Below, one piece after another: positions 56,087-62,434 of a stretch of DNA of 62,434 nucleotides. Under the pieces are notes generated by a model. It was not told the DNA's origin, did no database searches, and worked only from the letters and a program-made list of their open reading frames with translations. The stretch comes from Vicingus serpentipes (GTDB lineage: Bacteria > Bacteroidota > Bacteroidia > Flavobacteriales_E > Vicingaceae), in contig JAGFIT010000032.1 in NCBI GenBank assembly GCA_024103385.1, positions 1 to 62,434 on the forward strand, written 5' to 3'. A program made the position numbers and the translations under genes. Numbering within the stretch: the first letter of the stretch is position 1; each line of letters begins with the position of its first letter.

Positions 56087-57556
56087 ATGAGGTGTTCTGA
56101 TGATTTATTCCAATTGATAAAATCAATGGAAAAAGCGGAAAAAAGGTATTTTAAAATTTATGCATCAAAGTATAACGGGAGTCGTTATTATGTAGATCTT
56201 TTTGAAGCCATAGAAAAACAAACTAAAAAAGAGAAGAGTTATAATGAACAACATATAATCTCTCATTTTAAAACACAGAATTTCGTTAAAAACTTTTCTG
56301 TAACAAAAGCGTACCTATACAAAAAGATACTTCGATCAATGAGGGAGTTTTATGCTGACAGCATTACAAAAGAAGAAGAAATAAAAGAAATAATTGATAA
56401 TATTAGGTATTTAATTAAACGCTCTTTATTTACACAAGCTAAGAAATTATTGATTAAGGCTCATCAAATAGCAGACGATTATGAACGTTTTGTTGATAAG
56501 CTAGAATTGATAAATATGGAACGTCTTTTTATAAGTTATATTAACCTTAAAGAATCTAAAGAAGTAAGTTATAAAAGATTATATGAATTAGAACTATATA
56601 GTATTGATTGTATAAAAAAAATTAGTGAACAGGAAAATATATCAAATGAAATATACCTTAAGGTTCTAAGTCTTGGAGAAGGAGATAGGGCTAAATTCTA
56701 TGATGAATTAGAAGTATTAAATAATCATCCTTTACTTAAAAATGAAGATTCGCTTACCTTATATCGCACTAAACGTTCTTATTATCACGCTAAAGCAATG
56801 TATCATAGAGCTATAGAAGAATATGATAGGAGTTTTCTTTATCAAAAGAAACGTTTTGAATTATTTGATGAGTATCCGATGTTTGTTCATTTGGGTTTAT
56901 CTACTAGCTATATTTCTGCATTAAATAATCTTTTATTGTCTTGTATTGGTATGGGAAACCAAAAATATTTTGATTATTATATCAGCCTCCTACGTTCTTT
57001 TAAGTCGAAAGAAAAGAAAATTCAATGTGCGGTGTTTACATGTTCTTATAATATGGAAATAAACATGTGTTTAAAATATAAAAATTTTGAAGAAATTTTA
57101 GCGATTATTCCAATTATTGAGAATGGCTTAAAAAAGTATAGAGGTATTATGGAGAGTGTAGGAGAGCAAAACATATTGTTTGGTGTGGCTTGTTTATATT
57201 TTCGATTAAAAGAACATCGCAAAGCAATAGAGTGGATTAATAAATTATTTGATTACGAGGAAAGTTTACAACACCATAGTATCCAATCATCTATCAAAAT
57301 TATGCAATTGTTTATTTATTATGAATTGAATTACACTGAATCGTTACCTCATTTATTAAGATCTACTCAAAGATATTTTTTGAAAAAAGGGAAGATGTTT
57401 GAGATAGAAAAGCAAGCTATTTCTACAGTAAAACTATTGATGAAGGATGATAAAGAGAAAAAAGAAGAAATATACTCTTCCTTTAAAAAGTTTGTTGATA
57501 ATTCAGAAGAATTATTACTTACAGAACTGCTTGGACGGATGGGGTTGAGTCTTTAA
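56087..57556 (+). CDS. Large helical (TPR-like) protein, paralogue A
   Basis: A 489-residue soluble protein without signal peptide or membrane segment, nearly all helical and rich in Lys, Tyr and Phe. It starts with the DDLFQLIKSMEKAEKRYFKI pattern that I associate with an uncharacterised Bacteroidota family, followed by AYLYKKILRSMREFY and helical pairs reminiscent of TPR (YYHAKAMYHRAIEEYDRSFL, then HRKAIEWINKLFDYEESL). The end is LLGRMGLSL. The protein at 60540-62000 is homologous over the whole length. Each lies divergent from a type IX cargo gene, with shared control motifs, suggesting a regulatory or assembly role for that cargo. Function unproven. Confidence 0.75.
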   Translation: MRCSDDLFQLIKSMEKAEKRYFKIYASKYNGSRYYVDLFEAIEKQTKKEKSYNEQHIISHFKTQNFVKNFSVTKAYLYKKILRSMREFYADSITKEEEIKEIIDNIRYLIKRSLFTQAKKLLIKAHQIADDYERFVDKLELINMERLFISYINLKESKEVSYKRLYELELYSIDCIKKISEQENISNEIYLKVLSLGEGDRAKFYDELEVLNNHPLLKNEDSLTLYRTKRSYYHAKAMYHRAIEEYDRSFLYQKKRFELFDEYPMFVHLGLSTSYISALNNLLLSCIGMGNQKYFDYYISLLRSFKSKEKKIQCAVFTCSYNMEINMCLKYKNFEEILAIIPIIENGLKKYRGIMESVGEQNILFGVACLYFRLKEHRKAIEWINKLFDYEESLQHHSIQSSIKIMQLFIYYELNYTESLPHLLRSTQRYFLKKGKMFEIEKQAISTVKLLMKDDKEKKEEIYSSFKKFVDNSEELLLTELLGRMGLSL

Positions 57557-57562
57557 CCTTCA

Positions 57563-57835
57563 TTATAAGGAGATAATACCCTCAATTCTTTCTGCTTTTT
57601 TATAGATATCAATAATTTCATCAGCATTCATCATGAGTTCTTTAGCTGTAATGCTAATAAATTTATTAGTGCTTGATTGCCTTGTGGTTACTTGAGCGGC
57701 ATCACTAAATAAAGCTTCAACTAAAGCTAATTTTTTGTTATCAGCAGGAATAATAAATTTAAACATATAAAGATGAGGGAATTCAGCTTGTTCATTTAGC
57801 TTTTGTTTTAAACTGTCGTAAAATTCTTTTTGCAT
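57563..57835 (-). CDS. DUF493-family (YbeD-like) small protein
   Basis: A 90-residue cytoplasmic protein with a ferredoxin-like alpha/beta pattern matching DUF493: MQKEFYDSLKQKLNEQAEFP, HLYMFKFIIPADNKKLALVE, then VTTRQSSTNKFISITAKELM and a final helix ADEIIDIYKKAERIEGIISL. I use the ATG at 57835, which yields the family's usual length; an ATG at 57868 would add eleven residues. E. coli YbeD is linked to lipoate metabolism by gene neighbourhood only, so no function is claimed. It is convergent with the preceding gene (6-bp gap). Confidence 0.82.
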   Translation of the reverse strand: MQKEFYDSLKQKLNEQAEFPHLYMFKFIIPADNKKLALVEALFSDAAQVTTRQSSTNKFISITAKELMMNADEIIDIYKKAERIEGIISL

Positions 57836-57940
57836 ACTAGTAATTTTATCAAAAATAACCCCAATCAATAAAAGAGCTGATAATTATCATTATTTTTTTA
57901 TAAAAGAGAACTACCTTTGTTCAGATATAAAATGATAATT

Positions 57941-58768
57941 ATGAAAAATATTCTTGTCCCTACCGATTTTTCTGAATGTGCTCATCATGCTGCTGAAGTA
58001 GCAGTACAGATAGCTAAAGAAGCCAGTGCAACTATTCATTTATTACATGTAGTAGATATTCCGTTAACTTCTTATGATGCAGGGATGCATACTTATGAAA
58101 ATATTCCTGAAACGATGTTTTTAATGAATCATGCGAAGGAGAGTATGGAGAAGTTGAAAAATGAAACAATGTTTAATGGAGTAGAAGTGACCACAATGGT
58201 GGAGTTTGATTTAACGTATTCTAGAATAACCAACGAAGCAAAAGAGAAAAATGTAGATTTAATTGTAATGGGCTCTCATGGAGCATCTGGATTTCAAGAA
58301 TTAATGATAGGTTCTAATGCAGAACGAGTAGTTCGTTTTGCAGCATGTCCAGTGTTAACTATTAAAAAGAAACATACTAAATTTGACATACAAAATATTG
58401 TGTTGGCTTCTGATTTTAAAGAGGATAGCGCCCCTTTCTTTGATCATTTTAGTGCTTTTATAAAGTTGTTTGATGCTCACATTCATTTATTAAAAGTGAA
58501 CACAGCACTTAATTTTGAGATAACTCCGGTTAGTAGAAAGTTAATGGAGTCTTTTTTAATTAAACATGATGTTAAAAATTCTTCTACACACATTTATAAT
58601 GACGAGAGTGAGGAAGATGGTATTCTCAATTTTGCTGAAGAAGTGGATGCTGATTTAATTGCAATAGGTACGCACGGAAGAACAGGTTTATCCCATTTAG
58701 TGAATGGAAGTTTAGCAGAAAGTGTTATTAATCATGCAGGAAGACCTGTATTGAGTATAAAAATATGA
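57941..58768 (+). CDS. Universal stress protein with two UspA domains
   Basis: A 275-residue cytoplasmic protein made of two tandem Usp domains. The first begins MKNILVPTDFSECAHHAAEV and has the nucleotide-binding pattern GSHGASGFQELMIGSNAERV; the second begins IQNIVLASDFKEDSAPFFDH and has GTHGRTGLSHLVNGSLAESV. Both keep the G-x2-G-x9-G(S/T) ATP-binding arrangement. Tandem Usp proteins are common stress-response factors in this phylum. I use the ATG at 57941; ATGs at 57932 and 57917 are also in frame. Confidence 0.93.
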   Translation: MKNILVPTDFSECAHHAAEVAVQIAKEASATIHLLHVVDIPLTSYDAGMHTYENIPETMFLMNHAKESMEKLKNETMFNGVEVTTMVEFDLTYSRITNEAKEKNVDLIVMGSHGASGFQELMIGSNAERVVRFAACPVLTIKKKHTKFDIQNIVLASDFKEDSAPFFDHFSAFIKLFDAHIHLLKVNTALNFEITPVSRKLMESFLIKHDVKNSSTHIYNDESEEDGILNFAEEVDADLIAIGTHGRTGLSHLVNGSLAESVINHAGRPVLSIKI

Positions 58769-58783
58769 TATACAATAGTTAAT

Positions 58784-58813
58784 ATAGGGTGATGGTAACT
58801 TACTATCCCCTAT
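58784..58813. terminator. Hairpin between the convergent Usp and type A cargo genes
   Basis: ATAGGG-T-GAT-G-GTAA pairs with TTAC-T-ATC-CCCTAT, a long, slightly imperfect stem that contains the stop codon of the minus-strand gene (58810-58812). There is no T-run on either side, so it may be a 3'-end stabiliser rather than an intrinsic terminator. Confidence 0.45.
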
Positions 58814-60384
58814 TCTTTGAAAATCTTATTAATGGTTGTTTTTGTTTTCAAAAAATAAATTCCAGAGGATAATGATGATACGTCTATTTGTTTTCGATTA
58901 TTATTTTCTTTTGAAATCTGAATAGAGTGAGTTAGATCTTGCCCTAAGTAATTAGCTAAAACGATATCTTTTAATTCTAAAGAATTCCCCATTATAGTAA
59001 TACTATTTTTAGCTGGATTTGGATAAACAGTAACTATTTCTTTATTAGCAATATTGATAGTCACTATCGGAAAATATTCAAAACGCCCATCAAAATCGGT
59101 TTGTTTTAAACGATAATAAGAAGTCCCAAAATAAGGTTTTTGATCTACTGAGGTGTAATGTCGTATTTGACTGGAATTGCCTGCTCCTGTTACTTTTACT
59201 ACTTCTTCCCAATTGATAGCATCTTTAGATTTATATATGGTAAAGTAATTGTTATTTATTTCGGTAATGGTATTCCATTCTAGTTGAACTTTATTATCTC
59301 TTTCATAAGCACTAAAAGATAGTAGTTCTATTGGGAGTGTGAGTGCATCACAAGTACAATAGGTTACGCTTCCTCCAAAAGGTACATTTGTTCCTGAATA
59401 GGAATCTACTTTTGGATCCATTGTTGTTCCTGCTCTTGTTGGTGCTACGCCAGAATTGTCACAAAAATCTACATTTCCAGTTAAAAGAACGCTACCCGTG
59501 AAAGAAGATGTTGAGATTACTTTTATGGCACCACAATCAGTCACTCCGGTAATAGAGCCATTTCCGCTTGCAGTAAAATCATCAACAGTTGTTAGCGATC
59601 CATCATAAACATTAAAAGTACTTCCTGAAAAGTCAAGAGTGCCTGTTGGAGCATATATGATTCCTTTTTGGTTGAGGGTAGCCCCAACGGTTACAGAGAT
59701 TGTCCCTGTTGCTTCAATATATCCATTAGTTTCATTGGTTAAGGTTCTGTCTACATCGATGTTAGAAACCCACATACTGTCCGAATTAGTTAAATCTCCA
59801 GAGATGTCAATATCTCCACTTGTCCAAGAGCCGTCATTGCAAATTGCATTATCTGTAGCGGTGCCATTAAAATCAACAGCATTAGCACCGAAATCAACAG
59901 TTCCATTATTGTTATAAAAAAAATTTCCACTTCCGGTACGGGTCATAGCACCTGAATGTGTAATGCTTCCACAATTGTCAATGGTGAGGTACCTACTTGA
60001 TCCAAAACTAATGGCTGGAAGTGTTGCACTAGCAGATGGTCCTATTTGTATAGTTCCTCCATCACCTAGAGCGGCATCTATATATCCAGGGTTAAAAATA
60101 GCGGTGCCTGAGACACATACTACGACATTATCGTCATCAAAATCGATGTTACCAGTATATGTTCCTCCAGTAATACATAGCTTATCGCCATTAGAAGAAC
60201 TCGCAAAATCAGTAGAACTACTTGATGAGTAGGTTACAGTACATCCACTAGAACAATCACTTGGACAGGTTGTACATTGGGCGTTACTAATGTGATAAGT
60301 GATGAGGAAGATTATTGCAACAATAATCCTCAAAACAACACTATTGTGTGAGTAAAATAAGGGAGATAGAGAGGGGGTATTCAT
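58810..60384 (-). CDS. Secreted protein with type IX (type A) sorting domain
   Basis: A 524-residue exported protein. The N-terminal hydrophobic region (residues about 15-35) is a late signal peptide, followed by a Cys-rich start (CTTCPSDCSSGC) and repetitive beta-strand sequence with many Gly, Thr, Asn and Asp residues (about 45-330), consistent with a beta-helix. Next comes a LPIELLSFSAYERDNKVQLE-type domain common before type A signals, and finally the type A C-terminal domain (VTVYPNPAKNSITIMGN, then SSLSSGIYFLKTKT). Export through the type IX system follows. It is divergent from the second helical paralogue, with the shared control motifs between them. Confidence 0.9.
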   Translation of the reverse strand: MNTPSLSPLFYSHNSVVLRIIVAIIFLITYHISNAQCTTCPSDCSSGCTVTYSSSSSTDFASSSNGDKLCITGGTYTGNIDFDDDNVVVCVSGTAIFNPGYIDAALGDGGTIQIGPSASATLPAISFGSSRYLTIDNCGSITHSGAMTRTGSGNFFYNNNGTVDFGANAVDFNGTATDNAICNDGSWTSGDIDISGDLTNSDSMWVSNIDVDRTLTNETNGYIEATGTISVTVGATLNQKGIIYAPTGTLDFSGSTFNVYDGSLTTVDDFTASGNGSITGVTDCGAIKVISTSSFTGSVLLTGNVDFCDNSGVAPTRAGTTMDPKVDSYSGTNVPFGGSVTYCTCDALTLPIELLSFSAYERDNKVQLEWNTITEINNNYFTIYKSKDAINWEEVVKVTGAGNSSQIRHYTSVDQKPYFGTSYYRLKQTDFDGRFEYFPIVTINIANKEIVTVYPNPAKNSITIMGNSLELKDIVLANYLGQDLTHSIQISKENNNRKQIDVSSLSSGIYFLKTKTTINKIFKE

Positions 60385-60401
60385 AATAATTTTTTATACG
60401 C

Positions 60402-60538
60402 TACTAGTGTAACAAAGTTACTCTAATTGTTCATTGGAGTACAATTCTAATTATTATTAAACTAAGTATTTTATGGTATTAAATTATTTTATATTATATT
60501 TATAATCAATTAATTAAATAAGTTTAGACTAAGTATTT
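60402..60538. promoter_or_regulatory. Divergent control region, module B
   Basis: TACTAGT at 60402-60408 with AAAGTTA behind it, CAATTCTAATT at 60442-60452, ATCAATTAATTAA from 60505, and AAGTATTT immediately before the ATG. Order and most spacings match the region at 55954-56081 (63 bp between the second and third motifs; 35 against 36 bp from the third to the ATG). Confidence 0.65.
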
Positions 60539-60539
60539 T

Positions 60540-62000
60540 ATGAGAGCTTCTGATGATTTATTTCACTTGATAAAATCAATGTCAAAATCAGAGAAAAGGT
60601 ATTTTAAAATTTATACTTCAAAAATGGGGAGTAATATGCATTATTTGAATCTGTTTAATGCTATTGATGAACAATCAAAAAAAGGAGGCAAGTATAATGA
60701 AGAAGAAGTGTTACTGCGCTTTGAAGAGAAAAAAATTTTTTCGGTAGCAAAAGCTTATTTGTATAAAAAGATTTTACATGTAATGAGAGAATATTATGTT
60801 GAGAATACATCAACAGATGAAAGTGTTAACGAGTTGGTTAGTAATATTAAATACCTTTCAAAGCGTTCTCTTTTTAAACAAGCTAAAAAATTACTTGTTA
60901 AAGCCAACCAATATGTAGATAGGTATGAGCAATTTTTGGATAAAATAATATTGATAAAATTAGAACGATTTTTAATAAGTTATCCTGTTTTCAAAGAATC
61001 CAGAGAAGATACTTATAGAAGGTTATATAAATTAGAATCTTTTTGCATAAACTATATTAAACAAATTAGTGAATATGAAAATTTAGCTAATGAGATATAC
61101 CTTCATTCGATAAATTTTGGAAAGGGAGATACTGGTAAATTGATGGATAAGTTACATGAGTTGAATAACCATCCTTTACTTCAAGATGAATCTCTTGCTA
61201 CTTTATATCATACTAAGCGCTCTTATTATCATGCAAAATCTATGTATTATAGAGCAATAAAAAAATATGGAGAAAGTTTTTTATACCAAAAAAAGCGTTT
61301 TGAATTGTATGATGAATATCCACAATTTATTCATTATAGAGTATTTAATTATATTTCATCCTTACATAATTTATTATTGTCATGCATTGGTATAGGAGAT
61401 CAAAAATCTTTTAATTATTATTTAAAAATAATGAGATCAATTAAGTTAAACGAAAAAGGGGTTCAAAGTGCTGTTTTTAATTCTTCTTACCACATGGAAA
61501 TTAAAATGTGTTTGAAAACTAAACAGTTTGATAAACTATTAAAGATTGCTCCTGATGTTAAAAAGGGCTTAGAAGTTTATTCAGGTGTTTTAGAAACGAT
61601 TGGAGAACAAAATATTCTTTTTGGTCTTTCTTGTTTATTTTTTCAAATAAAGAAACATCATCAAGCAATGGAGTGGATAAATAAGTTGTTAGACTATGAT
61701 GAAAATAACCAGTATCCGAATATTCAATCTTCCGTGAGAATTATGCAATTATTTGTTTATTACGAAATGGATTATATTGATTCATTACCTTATTTATTAA
61801 GGTCATCTCAAAGGTATTTTTTAAAAAAAGGGAAAATGCTAGATATAGAGGAGGAAACTATCTCTACAATTAGGTTATTGCTAAAGTGTAATAATAGGGA
61901 AGAAGAAAAAGAAATATATATTGATTTTAAAAAAGCTGTTGCCAATTCGGAAGAATTAGCACTTAAAGAATTGCTTGGTCAAATGGGATTGACATTGTAG
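60540..62000 (+). CDS. Large helical (TPR-like) protein, paralogue B
   Basis: A 486-residue soluble, helix-rich protein homologous along its full length to the one at 56087-57556. Shared segments include S/AEKRYFKIY near the N-terminus, AKAYLYKKIL, TKRSYYHAK, FLYQKKRFEL, GEQNILFG, and SQRYFLKKGKM near the C-terminus. No catalytic motif, signal peptide or membrane segment is visible. It is divergent from the type A cargo gene and followed, tail to tail, by a third cargo gene that leaves the window. The paralogy extends into the upstream control region, which implies duplication of a whole module. Function unknown. Confidence 0.75.
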   Translation: MRASDDLFHLIKSMSKSEKRYFKIYTSKMGSNMHYLNLFNAIDEQSKKGGKYNEEEVLLRFEEKKIFSVAKAYLYKKILHVMREYYVENTSTDESVNELVSNIKYLSKRSLFKQAKKLLVKANQYVDRYEQFLDKIILIKLERFLISYPVFKESREDTYRRLYKLESFCINYIKQISEYENLANEIYLHSINFGKGDTGKLMDKLHELNNHPLLQDESLATLYHTKRSYYHAKSMYYRAIKKYGESFLYQKKRFELYDEYPQFIHYRVFNYISSLHNLLLSCIGIGDQKSFNYYLKIMRSIKLNEKGVQSAVFNSSYHMEIKMCLKTKQFDKLLKIAPDVKKGLEVYSGVLETIGEQNILFGLSCLFFQIKKHHQAMEWINKLLDYDENNQYPNIQSSVRIMQLFVYYEMDYIDSLPYLLRSSQRYFLKKGKMLDIEEETISTIRLLLKCNNREEEKEIYIDFKKAVANSEELALKELLGQMGLTL

Positions 62001-62021
62001 TTTAATCATAAATATTATTTA

Positions 62022-62056
62022 AAAAAAAGCCCCGAAATGTTTCGGAGCTTTTTTAT
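62022..62056. terminator. Bidirectional terminator between convergent genes
   Basis: An A-tract, then GC-C-CCGAAA, pairs across TG with TTTCGG-A-GC and a T-tract (AAAAAAGC...GCTTTTTT). One C/A mismatch interrupts the stem. A-run and T-run on the two sides allow termination in both directions. Confidence 0.85.
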
Positions 62057-62073
62057 AAGTATTTGTTGGAGTT

Positions 62074-62434
62074 TTATCTAATCAAGCTAAATCCACCTTT
62101 TTTGAAGTACTCTTCCCCATCAAGCCCTTTAGCTTGGATGATGTAGAAGTAGGTTCCGTCAGGAGCCTCAGCACCAGATAGAGTAGTACCATCCCAATAT
62201 CCTTTAATGTGATCCCAAGAGAACATCATTTGTCCCCATCTGTTGTAGATGACTCCTTCTAACGATTCAAGGTTCACACTTTTTACTGTAAATACATCAT
62301 TGAAATTATCTCCATTTGGTGTAAATACGTTAGGGATTAAGATTTCTGATTCCCCAAAAGTAATGATGGTTACATAAGCTGTATCATAGCAAACACCATC
62401 TGTTACGGTGAGTTGCACCAGGTATTCCCCAATA
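62074..62434 (-). CDS. C-terminal part of a third type IX (type B) cargo protein; 5' end outside the window
   Basis: The minus-strand frame is open to the right edge, so this is a partial gene. The visible ~119 residues start within a PKD-like domain (IGEYLVQLTVTDGVCYD) and end in a complete type B C-terminal domain: ILIPNVFTPNGDNFNDVFTV, IYNRWGQMMFSWDHIKGYWD, then YFKKGGFSLIR. This tail is very similar to that of the 1657-residue protein, so the two are paralogues. A GTG near the edge is not the true start. Export through the type IX system is expected. Confidence 0.9.
   Translation of the reverse strand, partial: IGEYLVQLTVTDGVCYDTAYVTIITFGESEILIPNVFTPNGDNFNDVFTVKSVNLESLEGVIYNRWGQMMFSWDHIKGYWDGTTLSGAEAPDGTYFYIIQAKGLDGEEYFKKGGFSLIR

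Overview
The window comes from an AT-rich member of the Bacteroidota, most likely of the order Flavobacteriales. The evidence is type IX secretion cargo with both type A and type B C-terminal sorting domains, a PorP/SprF-family protein, PD40/OmpA proteins, DUF4249-like, DUF4476, DUF4856 and imelysin lipoproteins, a short primary sigma factor, a TAnnTTTG-type promoter in front of that sigma gene, and a GAPDH with a long N-terminal extension. I recognise no tRNA, rRNA or CRISPR array.

Layout. 1-13 kb is core housekeeping: dnaK (its 3' end lies outside the window), a lipoprotein, panB, a TPR/PD40 protein, a pseudouridine synthase, HtrA, RpoD with GAPDH 10 bp behind it, a HEAT-like protein, an S41 protease and a DUF1573 protein. 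13-18.4 kb is accessory: an array of palindromic ~110-bp repeats split by a small GIY-YIG gene, then a tightly packed three-gene operon (small helical protein, GHKL ATPase, DUF1016/PDDEXK nuclease) that looks like an uncharacterised defence module, and an attC-like palindrome. 18.4-22 kb holds a thioredoxin, Mpl, an MBL hydrolase and a DUF4476 protein.

22-28.7 kb is an iron-uptake-like region: DUF4856 lipoprotein, imelysin and TonB receptor, then a sterol-desaturase-like diiron protein and a LuxR-type regulator. Two kinds of shared palindrome link these genes: a Fur-box-like site upstream of both the DUF4856 operon and the regulator, and a NarL-like 7-2-7 site upstream of both the DUF4856 operon and the desaturase. 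28.8-35.8 kb is a type IX block: type B cargo, PorP/SprF and an OmpA/PD40 protein. 35.8-39.3 kb encodes an M16 peptidase pair, one member lacking the zinc motif. 39.6-41.05 kb is a complete IS4-family element, followed by a degenerate 21-bp repeat array.

41.6-50.8 kb mixes membrane proteins, NadA, a copper-type P-ATPase divergent from a Cys-rich Crp/Fnr regulator, and several palindromic repeat elements. 50.9-62.4 kb contains large secreted proteins. Two paralogous ~490-residue helical proteins each lie divergent from a type IX cargo gene and share an ordered set of intergenic motifs with conserved spacing, which suggests duplicated regulator-cargo modules. A third type B cargo gene runs off the right edge.
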